Position numbers and translations under genes: made by a program
Part shown: piece by piece, positions 25,516 through 33,938 of the stretch
Layout of the letters: every line of letters starts with the position of its first letter
How positions within the stretch are numbered: the first letter of the stretch is position 1
The notes under the pieces: model-generated
Databases searched by the model: none
What the model saw: only the letters and a program-made list of their open reading frames with translations
What the model was told of the DNA's origin: nothing
Assembly: GCF_963677575.1 (NCBI RefSeq)
Contig: NZ_OY782038.1
Location: 1,674,001-1,738,000, forward strand
Direction: 5' to 3'
Source of the DNA: an uncultured Draconibacterium sp.
GTDB taxonomy: Bacteria > Bacteroidota > Bacteroidia > Bacteroidales > Prolixibacteraceae
DNA: 64,000 nucleotides

Positions 25516-26232
25516 TTATTTGATTTGCATGGGCAGATCCATCAATAGAATCCGGGCATCCGATGTGGCGGTAATATCAATCGATTCAACATCCCATATT
25601 CCAATGGCATCGCGTTTCGACAATTCATTTCCTGCAATGTTTACCTCCCCATCAACCACCATAACATAAATGCCGTTTCCCGGGTTTTTAACGGTGTACG
25701 AGTCTGTTTTTCCTGCATCGTAATTACCCAGCATAAACCATGCATCCTGATGAATCCACACGCCCTGATCGTCGGGATTGGGCGAAAGCACCTGGTATAA
25801 CTTATTCTTTTCTTCTACATCGCGAATCGATATCTGATCGTAACGCGGTTTTACATTCTTTTTGTTGGGGAACAACCAAATCTGGAAAAGTTTTAATGTT
25901 TTATCCGGATGATGATTAAACTCGCTATGGTAAACACCTGTTCCTGCACTCATCACCTGCACATCTCCTTCACGAATAACAGCCTGGTTGCCCATGTTAT
26001 CTTTGTGTTCCAAATCGCCTTCCAGCGGAATGGTAATAATTTCCATGTTGTCGTGCGGGTGCATTCCAAAACCTTTTCCTCCGGCAATAGAATCATCGTT
26101 TACCACACGTAGCACTCCGAAATTCATTCGCTCGCGATCGAAATAATTCGCAAAACTAAAACTGTGTCTTGTTTCTAACCAACCGTGGTTGGCATATCCT
26201 CTTGAATCTGCTTTGTAAATAATTGTTTTCAT
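25516..26232 (-). CDS. Pirin-family bicupin protein (YhhW-like)
   Basis: 238 residues in two cupin folds. The N-terminal metal site is complete: GMHPHDNMEI supplies two His near residues 58 and 60, and TGVYHSEFNH supplies a third His and a Glu near 102-104. The length and C-terminal cupin match E. coli YhhW, which has quercetin dioxygenase activity in vitro; the native role is uncertain, often linked to redox stress. First gene of a two-gene operon with nitroreductase. No convincing promoter box is seen. Confidence 0.9.
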   Translation of the reverse strand: MKTIIYKADSRGYANHGWLETRHSFSFANYFDRERMNFGVLRVVNDDSIAGGKGFGMHPHDNMEIITIPLEGDLEHKDNMGNQAVIREGDVQVMSAGTGVYHSEFNHHPDKTLKLFQIWLFPNKKNVKPRYDQISIRDVEEKNKLYQVLSPNPDDQGVWIHQDAWFMLGNYDAGKTDSYTVKNPGNGIYVMVVDGEVNIAGNELSKRDAIGIWDVESIDITATSDARILLMDLPMQIK

Positions 26233-26320
26233 AACTCTCTCCTTTTTTTAGATTCAAATTGACAGGGAATAAATATCAGGAACGTGATTCTGTTGTTCTG
26301 TTTAAATCGTTTTCTTATGG

Positions 26321-26376
26321 CCCCCTATAATCCCCCAAAGAGGATAATTCCTCCCTCTTGGGGAGGTTAGGAGGGG
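26321..26376. repeat. Imperfect inverted repeat (intergenic)
   Basis: CCCCCTATAATCCCCCAAAG on one side and CTCTTGGGGAGGTTAGGAGGGG-like bases on the other pair to an imperfect stem of about 22 bp. It is of the G/C-run intergenic type and probably dispersed. With the terminator at 26411 it fills the 309-base gap between pirin and YceI genes. Confidence 0.55.
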
Positions 26377-26410
26377 TCACTAAATTGTATTCTTTGAACT
26401 AACTTCCTAA

Positions 26411-26460
26411 AAAAAAGCCGGTGTCCGTCCATGCTTTCAGAGCATTTTCAGACACCGGCA
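26411..26460 (-). terminator. Terminator after the YceI-family gene
   Basis: A stem GCCGGTGTC/GACACCGGC (26417-26425 and 26451-26459) with an inner ATGCT/AGCAT helper stem; on the minus strand it is followed by a long T-run (A-run 26409-26416 on plus). Confidence 0.85.
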
Positions 26461-26541
26461 AAGGTTCTCCTATCATTAATCCTAATCTGCTCTCCCCACT
26501 CTGAACCTTAATCGTTTTTTGTTTTCGTATGGCGTATTTTC

Positions 26542-27156
26542 TTAGTTGCTTGAAGTCTCTCCCTCAGCAGCAGTAGCTTTCAATTCAAATTTGATGTCGA
26601 ATTCATCGTTAATCATCTTGTCGCCAAGATTACTAAAGAAGCTTCCCGAATTATATTTAATGTCCCATTTTGTACGGTCGATAGATGCAGTACCTGATGC
26701 AGTCAGTGCATCTCCATCGATTTTTACTTCTGCAGGAAACGATACTTCGTTTGTAATTCCTTTGATGGTAAGGTCTCCAACAACTTTATCATTTTCGAAT
26801 GATTTAATTTTAAAGTTGGCTACCGGGTGTTTTTCTGCTGAAAAGAAATCATCTGATTTAAGGTGACCTACTAATTTGTCTTTCCACTCACCTTCAAGGT
26901 CAGTTACTTCAATCGAAGTTACATCCAAATTCAGATTAGCACCTGTTACTTCTTTACCTTCTACAAATACTTCTCCGCCGGCCAGATTAAGGTAACCGGT
27001 ATGTTCACCTGCAACTTTTTTACCTGTCCAATATACTTTGCTGGCTTTTGTGTCAACGCTGTAAGTTGCCTTTTCGCCATTTCCGTTCGATGCAAAACTT
27101 GCTGTTGTTATTGTTATTGCAAGTACTAATAATGTAGCTAATTTTTTCATTTTCAA
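26542..27156 (-). CDS. YceI-family periplasmic lipid-binding protein
   Basis: 204 residues with a signal peptide (1-22, TTASFAS). The mature part is one YceI lipocalin-like barrel: YSVDTKASKVYWTGKKVAGEHTGYLNL at its start (residues about 32-58), HLKSDDFFSAEKHPVANFKI in the middle and KWDIKYNSGSFFSNLGDKMINDEFDIKFEL at the end. Family members bind isoprenoid chains in the periplasm. It stands alone between its own promoter and terminator, next to a Crp-family regulator read in the same direction. Confidence 0.92.
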   Translation of the reverse strand: MKMKKLATLLVLAITITTASFASNGNGEKATYSVDTKASKVYWTGKKVAGEHTGYLNLAGGEVFVEGKEVTGANLNLDVTSIEVTDLEGEWKDKLVGHLKSDDFFSAEKHPVANFKIKSFENDKVVGDLTIKGITNEVSFPAEVKIDGDALTASGTASIDRTKWDIKYNSGSFFSNLGDKMINDEFDIKFELKATAAEGETSSN

Positions 27157-27189
27157 TTTTGTTTAATGTTTACTAATAATTTTCTGATG

Positions 27190-27197
27190 CAAACATA
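27190..27197 (-). promoter_or_regulatory. -7 box of the YceI-gene promoter
   Basis: TATGTTTG on the minus strand fits the Bacteroidota TAnnTTTG element, 33 bases before the start codon. A TTTA/TTTC lies near the -33 position but the exact TTTG is absent. Confidence 0.45.
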
Positions 27198-27245
27198 CAG
27201 GGGATTTGAAACGAAAAAAATAAACTAGTTTAAGAAAAACACCTT

Positions 27246-27821
27246 TTAGTCTCTTTTTCTTGCTTTTTTAGCGATAATCTTGCTTAAAAACACGGGAGTC
27301 ACTCCAAGATAAGATGAAATGTGGTATTGCGGAAGGCGTTGAACAAGGTCGGGATCATTCTTTAAAAGTTCCTCGTAATTCTCTTCAGCAGTTTTTGAAA
27401 GGATCGCTACGAAACGTTTTTGCAAAAAGATATATGAGCGCCGGATGTTGGCACCTAGTTCGGTGTACTTGCCCATTATTTTTGAAAAAGTATCTTCTGA
27501 AATGGAAAACACCGTAGTTTTCTCCACTGCCTCTAAATAATACGCTGTGGTTGCCGGAGTTCCCAAATCGCCCAGCCATTGCCACTCTTTACCAAAAAGC
27601 AGGTTAAATTCTTTCCCTCCCTGGTCGATGATATACATGCGAAGCAATCCTTTTTCGATGTAATAATGACGCGTATTTTCTTCGCCGGCATTAAAAATCC
27701 GTTGTTTCTTATTATACGTTTCTTTTCTGAACACCGAAAAAATTTCCTCCTTCTCGGCATCAGTTAGCTCGCGCTTACTAATTTTTTCAAAATAAGAATA
27801 TAGTACAGAAAACTCCTCCAT
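27246..27821 (-). CDS. Crp/Fnr-family transcriptional regulator
   Basis: 191 residues. Residues 20-115 form the cyclic-nucleotide-binding-type beta-roll (KKQRIFNAGEENTRHYYIEKGLLRMYI, GKEWQWLGDLG), followed by the long dimer helix and a short C-terminal helix-turn-helix (LPQYHISSYLGVTPVFLSKIIAKKARKRD). There is no Fnr iron-sulfur Cys set. Bacteroidota proteins of this type commonly control stress or redox genes nearby, here perhaps YceI, pirin and nitroreductase (inference). An inverted repeat overlaps its start codon, suggesting self-control. Confidence 0.88.
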   Translation of the reverse strand: MEEFSVLYSYFEKISKRELTDAEKEEIFSVFRKETYNKKQRIFNAGEENTRHYYIEKGLLRMYIIDQGGKEFNLLFGKEWQWLGDLGTPATTAYYLEAVEKTTVFSISEDTFSKIMGKYTELGANIRRSYIFLQKRFVAILSKTAEENYEELLKNDPDLVQRLPQYHISSYLGVTPVFLSKIIAKKARKRD

Positions 27822-27848
27822 GTGGCAATCGCTACTGCCACAAATTTA
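27821..27848 (-). promoter_or_regulatory. Promoter -7 box and possible operator of the Crp-family gene
   Basis: A TGTGGCA-N8-TGCCACA inverted repeat (27821-27842) touches the start codon (complement 27819-27821) and overlaps a TAAATTTG -7 box (27841-27848, minus strand). The TGTG...CACA ends recall Crp-family sites, though the spacing is longer than the E. coli consensus. Confidence 0.4.
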
Positions 27849-27878
27849 GCAATCAAAACCGATGTGCCATGCCTGTAA

Positions 27879-29075
27879 CTACTTTTTTGATGCCTCTGTA
27901 AAGATAGCTTTAAGCAAACTTGCGTCGTCTTTGCTGTCGCTGCTCAGTTGCCAGAACATAATTCCGCCTAAACCATTCTCTTTGGCGTATTGAGTTTTAA
28001 GTTTTACAGAAACGGTATCGTCGTAAGTAACAAAAATGCTGTCGGCAGGATTATACAAAAACGGAGCTTTGGCCACTGGGTCCCAATGTTTTTCATAGCC
28101 ATCGGCTTCAGTAAAATCAGTTAACAGAACGGAATAAGAAGTTCCCCCGCTAATCGGCCCCGTATTGGGTTGATACAAACCATTGTTACCGGGAGGAACA
28201 CCTTTCCAGCCACGACCGTAAAATGCAGCGCCAATAACGATCTGTTTTGGATCTACACCTTTTTCCACACAAAAGCGGATGATTTCTTCAGCCGACTGTG
28301 GTTCCCACAAATCTTCACCTTCGGGTAATTCTGCATTTTGTTTTGTCATTTCCACACCAAGTGGTGTTTCTGCAATATCTGCCAACGAACGGTGCCCCAG
28401 TGCAGTGTGATGTGTAGCAAATTTTGTTGCTCCTCCGGCCTGGTCGTAGGTCATTACGTTCATATAGTCAACGTATTTCATTACCTTCAGCAATTCTACA
28501 TTTTTATAGTAGCGTTTCCACCCAGCCGAAGCAAAAGTTAGTGTTTGCGGACGATCGAGTTGATCCAACGCCTCACGCAAACCTTTCATCAACAAGGTAA
28601 AGTTTTCTTTGTCCTCGAGTCGTGCCTTTGTTCCGCCTGCAGGAATCGCCGGGTATTCCCAGTCGATATCCACGCCATCCAACTGATACTTCTCAATAAA
28701 ATCGATTGTGCTGGCGATAAACTTCGTCCGGCTTTCTTCAGTAAACACCGCATCCGAAAAACCGTCGGCAGTCCACCCACCACAAGCAACCATTACTTTT
28801 AACTGCGGGTACTTCTCCTTTTGTGCCACCAGTTGTTTCATAATTTCATCGGCATTCTCATTCCGAAACTGCATCTTACCATCAATAACTTTACTAAAGC
28901 TAAAAATGATATGTGTTAACTGCTCCAGCGGCAACTGATCGGGCATGTAGCCCTCGCGCGGAACGTAGTAGGCCATAACGTTTACGGATGTTGTGGTTTC
29001 GTCTTTCGCCTCTTTTTGTTCAGCACAGGAGACACAAATTATACAGGCAATTAAAAATGTAATTAACTTGTTCAT
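27879..29075 (-). CDS. GH18 chitinase/endoglycosidase-like lipoprotein
   Basis: 398 residues with a lipoprotein signal (lipobox CVSC, Cys17). A single GH18 barrel spans 31-395. The catalytic motif DGVDIDWEYP is intact with Asp133, Asp136, Asp138 and Glu140; MTYDQAGG (substrate-binding Tyr) and the final MFWQLSSD (Trp at the base of the -1 site) are also present. It should cleave beta-1,4 bonds at N-acetylglucosamine, in chitin or the N-glycan core. Its place beside two GH92 mannosidases favours glycoprotein glycans, but the long alpha+beta insertion (AFYGRGWKG region) also fits chitinases. Confidence 0.9.
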   Translation of the reverse strand: MNKLITFLIACIICVSCAEQKEAKDETTTSVNVMAYYVPREGYMPDQLPLEQLTHIIFSFSKVIDGKMQFRNENADEIMKQLVAQKEKYPQLKVMVACGGWTADGFSDAVFTEESRTKFIASTIDFIEKYQLDGVDIDWEYPAIPAGGTKARLEDKENFTLLMKGLREALDQLDRPQTLTFASAGWKRYYKNVELLKVMKYVDYMNVMTYDQAGGATKFATHHTALGHRSLADIAETPLGVEMTKQNAELPEGEDLWEPQSAEEIIRFCVEKGVDPKQIVIGAAFYGRGWKGVPPGNNGLYQPNTGPISGGTSYSVLLTDFTEADGYEKHWDPVAKAPFLYNPADSIFVTYDDTVSVKLKTQYAKENGLGGIMFWQLSSDSKDDASLLKAIFTEASKK

Positions 29076-29115
29076 GATAATTTACGCTTTCGATATATTA
29101 GGATAAAGATATGTT

Positions 29116-29123
29116 TATATTTG
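29116..29123 (+). promoter_or_regulatory. -7 box of the first GH92 gene
   Basis: TATATTTG matches TAnnTTTG. Transcription would begin near 29130, which makes the upstream in-frame ATG (29111) unusable and supports the start at 29159. Confidence 0.45.
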
Positions 29124-29158
29124 CACTTTGTAAAATATTTAAAAACTACAACACCAAA

Positions 29159-31396
29159 ATGAATAATCTAAAAAAGATAGCCCTCCAATTGTTCGCGTTT
29201 TTCTTTTGCGCCTACACCATTTCAGCGCAAACGCCGGCCGATTGGGTAAATCCTTTTATCGGAACAACGAACTACGGAACAACCAATCCGGGAGCTGTGG
29301 TTCCACGCGGAATGGTTTCGGTAGTGCCGTTTAATGTAAGTGGCAATTCGCCATTAAATGCACGCGATAAAGATGATGGCTGGTGGTCGACTCCCTATTC
29401 ATGGGACAACAAATATTTTACAGGCTACTCGCACGTTAACCTAAGCGGTGTTGGTTGCCCCGAGTTGGGCGTAATTCTGTTGATGCCAACAACGGGCAAA
29501 GTTAACGGCGATCATCGAGAATACGGATCGGAAATGAGTGACCAGGTGGCTCTCCCAGGATATTATTCCACCTACCTGAATAAATACGATATTAAAACAG
29601 AAGTGTCGGCAACGGAACGGACAGGAATCAGCCGCTTTACTTTTCCGGCCGGGCAATCGAATATATTAATAGACCTTGGAAACGGATTGACCAATGAAAG
29701 CGGCGCATCCATAAAAATTGTAAATAACCAGGAAATAGAAGGCTGGCGAATGACCGGTACTTTTTGTTACAACGACGGCACCGAACGCCCCGTATATTTT
29801 GTGGCGCGTTTTAGCAAACCTGCCGAGAAATTTGGTGTATGGAAGAAAATGCCAAAAATGGGTCCCGAAGCAGCGTGGTCGGCTACCAGCGACAAAATAA
29901 AATACTACAAAAACTTCCAGGCAGAAATGGCTGGCGACAGCATTGGAAGCTGGTTTACGTTTAATACCGAAGCCAACGAAGAGATTCTGGTTGAAGTGGG
30001 TATTTCATACGTAAGCATCGATAATGCCCGATTGAATTTAAATTTCGAATCAAAAGACTTTGACTTTGAAGCCACCCGCAAACAAGCCGAAGAAAAGTGG
30101 GACGAAGCCTTGTCTACCATTACCGTAAAAGGCGGAACTGATAATCAGAAAACGGTTTTCTACACCGGTTTGTACCACATTCAGATTCACCCGAATATTT
30201 TAAGCGATGTAAACGGGCAGTATCCGGCCATGGAATCGTTCAAGATAAAAACACATCCGAACGGCGAGCGCTACACCACATTTTCGCTGTGGGACACCTA
30301 CCGCAACCTGCATCCGTTTATGAGTTTGGTATTTCCGCAGCAACAGTTAAATGTGGTTCAATCGATGATAGAAATGTACGACGAAAGCGGCTGGCTGCCG
30401 CGCTGGGAACTAAACAGCACCGAAACCCATGTTATGGAAGGCGACCCGGCAATTCCGGTCCTTGTTGATACCTGGTTTCGTGGCATCCTCGATTTTGATA
30501 TTGAAAAGGCGTACGAAGCCATGTACAAATCGGCAACTACTCCCGGCGCTAAGAACAAAATCCGCCCGGATATAGACCATTATATCTTGTATGGTTATGT
30601 GCCGCTAATGGAACAATATGATAATTCGGTGTCGCATGCACTAGAATATTACATTGCCGACTGGAACCTGGCACAACTGGCAAAAGAACTGGGTAAAGAA
30701 GACGATTACGAACGTTTTTTAAAACAATCGTTAGGCTATAAAAACTATTACGATAAGGAGTTTGGAATTATCCGTCCGAAGTTAGAGAATGGTGAATTTA
30801 TGCCTGATTTTAATCCACGCCAGGGAGAAAACTTTGAGCCAAGTCCGGGTTTCCACGAAGGAAATGCTTACCAGTATACTTTTTGTACCCACCACGATAT
30901 GGATGGAATGATCGCGTTGAATGGTGGCAAGAAGGAATTTGTAAAAAAATTACAAGCCATTTTCGACAACGGTCATTTTGATATGGCCAATGAACCCGAT
31001 ATTCATTACCCATGGCTTTTTAACTATGTGAAAGGCGAAGAGTGGCGCACCCAAAAAGAACTCAACCGTTTAATGACAACTTACTTTAAAAATGCCCCCG
31101 ACGGCTTACCGGGCAACGACGACACCGGAACCATGTCGACCTGGATCGTTTATTCGATGATGGGAATCTACCCTGTTTTGCCTGGCGATATGAATTATGC
31201 CATCGCCACGCCCGTTTTCGATGAAGTAAAAATCCAACTGGATCAGAATTTCTACCCGGGAGAAGCGCTTGTGATAAAAAAATCCGGCTCGGGCGATAAA
31301 ATAAAAAGTATTTCGCTAAACGGTAAGAAACAAAAATCGTTCTTTATCAACCACGCAGATTTGGTGAAAGGCGGCGTTTTGGAAATTAAGCAGTAA
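29159..31396 (+). CDS. GH92 alpha-mannosidase, secreted
   Basis: Start set at 29159, where a signal peptide (MNNLKK ... ISAQ) begins. The 745 residues cover the full GH92 architecture: N-terminal beta-sandwich (VNPFIGT, GAVVPRGMVS, GYSHVNLSG) and an (alpha/alpha)6 barrel with FSLWDTYRNLHP, ELNSTETHV (acid region), FHEGNAYQYTF and GNDDTGTMSTW (base region). Family members are Ca-dependent exo-alpha-mannosidases acting mostly on alpha-1,2 or alpha-1,3 bonds of N-glycans. It differs from the neighbour at 31498 in both catalytic loops (STETH versus GNETN; DDTGTMSTW versus EDCGQMSAW), so linkage preference probably differs. Confidence 0.92.
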   Translation: MNNLKKIALQLFAFFFCAYTISAQTPADWVNPFIGTTNYGTTNPGAVVPRGMVSVVPFNVSGNSPLNARDKDDGWWSTPYSWDNKYFTGYSHVNLSGVGCPELGVILLMPTTGKVNGDHREYGSEMSDQVALPGYYSTYLNKYDIKTEVSATERTGISRFTFPAGQSNILIDLGNGLTNESGASIKIVNNQEIEGWRMTGTFCYNDGTERPVYFVARFSKPAEKFGVWKKMPKMGPEAAWSATSDKIKYYKNFQAEMAGDSIGSWFTFNTEANEEILVEVGISYVSIDNARLNLNFESKDFDFEATRKQAEEKWDEALSTITVKGGTDNQKTVFYTGLYHIQIHPNILSDVNGQYPAMESFKIKTHPNGERYTTFSLWDTYRNLHPFMSLVFPQQQLNVVQSMIEMYDESGWLPRWELNSTETHVMEGDPAIPVLVDTWFRGILDFDIEKAYEAMYKSATTPGAKNKIRPDIDHYILYGYVPLMEQYDNSVSHALEYYIADWNLAQLAKELGKEDDYERFLKQSLGYKNYYDKEFGIIRPKLENGEFMPDFNPRQGENFEPSPGFHEGNAYQYTFCTHHDMDGMIALNGGKKEFVKKLQAIFDNGHFDMANEPDIHYPWLFNYVKGEEWRTQKELNRLMTTYFKNAPDGLPGNDDTGTMSTWIVYSMMGIYPVLPGDMNYAIATPVFDEVKIQLDQNFYPGEALVIKKSGSGDKIKSISLNGKKQKSFFINHADLVKGGVLEIKQ

Positions 31397-31403
31397 CATA
31401 TAC

Positions 31404-31484
31404 CTGTCATTTCGAAGGAGGCACGACTGAAAATCGGTAACAGATTTCTCCTCTCCCGAAGCTTCGGGATCGTCGAAATGACAG
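31404..31484. repeat. Inverted-repeat element between the two GH92 genes
   Basis: Ends CTGTCATTTCGA (31404-31415) and TCGAAATGACAG (31473-31484) pair perfectly; an inner palindrome CCCGAAGCTTCGGG lies at 31455-31468. It is of the TGTCATTTCGA-type dispersed elements common in this phylum. It may shape the operon mRNA, as it fills nearly the whole gap. Confidence 0.8.
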
Positions 31485-31497
31485 AAAAACAGAAACA

Positions 31498-33690
31498 ATG
31501 AAACAACTATCGATACTATTTCTGGCAATAGCTTTGTTTGCCTGCACAAAAAAGGAAACAGCCAACGCTGAAAAGCTTACACAATACGTGAATACTTTTG
31601 TGGGCACCGACGGGCCGGGAAATACTTACCCCGGAGCTGTTGTTCCGTTTGGCATGGTGCAACTCAGTCCCGATAACGGCATTGGCGGCTGGGATCGCAT
31701 TGCAGGTTATTTTTGGCCCGACTCCACCATTGCAGGCTTTAGTCATACGCATTTAAGTGGTACCGGTGCCGGAGATATGTACGACCTGTTATTGTTCCCC
31801 ACTAACTCGCATTTTACCAATGATCTGTGGCCCGACCAAAAGGCTTACCGCCCCTACTCTAAATTCAGTCACAATAACGAAGAAGCCTCGCCCGGTTATT
31901 ACAAAGTGTTGTTGGAAAGCTCGGGTATTGAAGCTGAATTGACCACTACCGAGCGTGTTGGAATGCATCGCTACACATTTCCGGAGGACGCAGAAAGTAA
32001 AATAATCCTCGATTTGGGATACGCCCTTAACTGGGATGCTCCAACTGAAACAACAATAAAAGTTGAAAACGACCACACGATTTCAGGAGTGCGAAAATCA
32101 ACCGGCTGGGCCAATGTTCAGCATGTATTTTTTGTTGCTGAATTCTCGACACCATTTGAGAATATTGAACTAACTCCTGAAAGTGATTTAGAAAATCAAG
32201 CGGAAGCTGGCGGAAAGAATGCACGTTTCGAGACCACTTTCAGCACCACCGCCGGTGAACAGATTTTAGTTAAAGTTGCACTTTCATCCTCATCCGTTGA
32301 GGGAGCACGCAAAAATATGCAGGCTGAACTCAACCATTGGAATTTTGACAAAGTACGCGCCGATGCCGACAAAAAATGGGAAAAGCAACTTTCATCAATT
32401 ACAGTTGCCGGAAGCGATTACCAAAAGGAAGTGTTTTACAGCAATTTCTATCACCTGTTTTTAACACCAGGTTTGTTGAGCGATGTTGACGGTGCCTATA
32501 AAGGTGCCGACCAAAAGCCACAAATAACGAAGGGTTTTAAGCGTTACGACACTTTTTCCCTGTGGGATACTTATCGTGCAGCGCATCCGCTTTATACAAT
32601 TGTTTGCCCCGGTGAAGCGCAGAATATGATCCAATCGATGCTGGCGCATTATAACGAAACCGGATTGTTACCCGTTTGGTCGATGGCCGGAAACGAAACG
32701 AATATGATGATCGGTTACCACGCCGTTCCGGTGATTGTTGATGCGTATTTTAAAGGTCTTCCAATGGATACTGAGAAAGCTTATGAAGCTTGCCGCGCAT
32801 CGGGAATGAATGACTCGGAAGAAATGGAATTGTACCGAAAATACGGATACGTTCCGTTTAACAAGGAAGGCGAAAACTGGTCGGTTTCTAAAACACTGGA
32901 GTACGCTTACGATGACTGGTGCATTGCGCAGTTTGCCAAAGCTTTGGGCAAAGAGAAGGATTACATACTATTTTCAAAACGAGCCGACAACTGGAAAAAC
33001 CTGTACGACGATAAAACCAATTTCTTCCGTGCAAAAGATACGGACAGGAAATTCTTAAAACCTTTCGTTTCAAAGGAATACACCAATGTATACTGCGAAA
33101 GCAATGCCTGGCATTACCTTTTTGCAGCTCAGCACGATATTGAAGGTTTTCGCGATCTGATGGGACAAAAACGCTTTACCGAACTACTCGACAGCATGTT
33201 TACCTACTACCCAGCCGCCGATGATGAATTGCCAATTTTCAGCACCGGAATGATAGGACAATATGCACACGGCAACGAACCCAGTCATCATGTTCCGTTC
33301 CTGTACAACTTTACCAACCAAGCTGAAAAAGGACAAAAATACATCCGCGAAATTATCGACACACAATACTCAAACAAACCGGATGGCTATTGCGGCAACG
33401 AAGACTGCGGACAAATGTCGGCATGGTACGTTTTTGCCACCATGGGATTTTACCCTGTTAATCCGGCCAACGGCGTCTATTACCTGGGCAGTCCGTCGCT
33501 TGATGAGGCTGTAATTAATCTTCCAAACGGAAAAACATTTACCATTAAAGCCGATAACAACAGTGTAGAAAATGTGTATGTACAATCCGTTACATTAAAC
33601 GGGAAAACACTTTCAGAAAACTACATTACGCATCAACAAATTATGGATGGTGGCGAACTTGTATTTTCAATGAGCAGTTCACCAAAATAA
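31498..33690 (+). CDS. GH92 alpha-mannosidase lipoprotein
   Basis: 730 residues with lipobox LFAC (Cys16), so tethered to the outer membrane. The complete GH92 fold: VNTFVGTDGPGNTYPGAVVPFGMVQ near 30, SHTHLSGTGAGD near 83, FSLWDTYRAAHP near 358, MAGNETNMMIGYHAVPV near 397 with the acid-region Glu, ESNAWHYLF near 530 and GNEDCGQMSAWYVFATMGFYPVNP near 635. These loops match the well-studied alpha-1,2 mannosidases of Bacteroides more closely than the upstream paralogue does. About 100 bases separate the two; they are probably co-transcribed. Confidence 0.94.
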   Translation: MKQLSILFLAIALFACTKKETANAEKLTQYVNTFVGTDGPGNTYPGAVVPFGMVQLSPDNGIGGWDRIAGYFWPDSTIAGFSHTHLSGTGAGDMYDLLLFPTNSHFTNDLWPDQKAYRPYSKFSHNNEEASPGYYKVLLESSGIEAELTTTERVGMHRYTFPEDAESKIILDLGYALNWDAPTETTIKVENDHTISGVRKSTGWANVQHVFFVAEFSTPFENIELTPESDLENQAEAGGKNARFETTFSTTAGEQILVKVALSSSSVEGARKNMQAELNHWNFDKVRADADKKWEKQLSSITVAGSDYQKEVFYSNFYHLFLTPGLLSDVDGAYKGADQKPQITKGFKRYDTFSLWDTYRAAHPLYTIVCPGEAQNMIQSMLAHYNETGLLPVWSMAGNETNMMIGYHAVPVIVDAYFKGLPMDTEKAYEACRASGMNDSEEMELYRKYGYVPFNKEGENWSVSKTLEYAYDDWCIAQFAKALGKEKDYILFSKRADNWKNLYDDKTNFFRAKDTDRKFLKPFVSKEYTNVYCESNAWHYLFAAQHDIEGFRDLMGQKRFTELLDSMFTYYPAADDELPIFSTGMIGQYAHGNEPSHHVPFLYNFTNQAEKGQKYIREIIDTQYSNKPDGYCGNEDCGQMSAWYVFATMGFYPVNPANGVYYLGSPSLDEAVINLPNGKTFTIKADNNSVENVYVQSVTLNGKTLSENYITHQQIMDGGELVFSMSSSPK

Positions 33691-33938
33691 CCAAAACTTC
33701 AGTCGCTATATTTTAAGCAGTTGCCGTTCAAAGTAACCAAAATCAGAAAATACATTTCAAAAAGTAGGATTTTAAGAAGTACAAGCCTACTATTTTAATT
33801 TTTATCCAACAAAATCGGGATTAAACAAATTTTATATGCACGGTATTGTGTACCACAAGAATTCTATATAGCTTTATAATTTCAAAAGCAACCCGTTACC
33901 CATAAAACTGCCTGGCAGTGGGTAAAGAAACAGAGACC

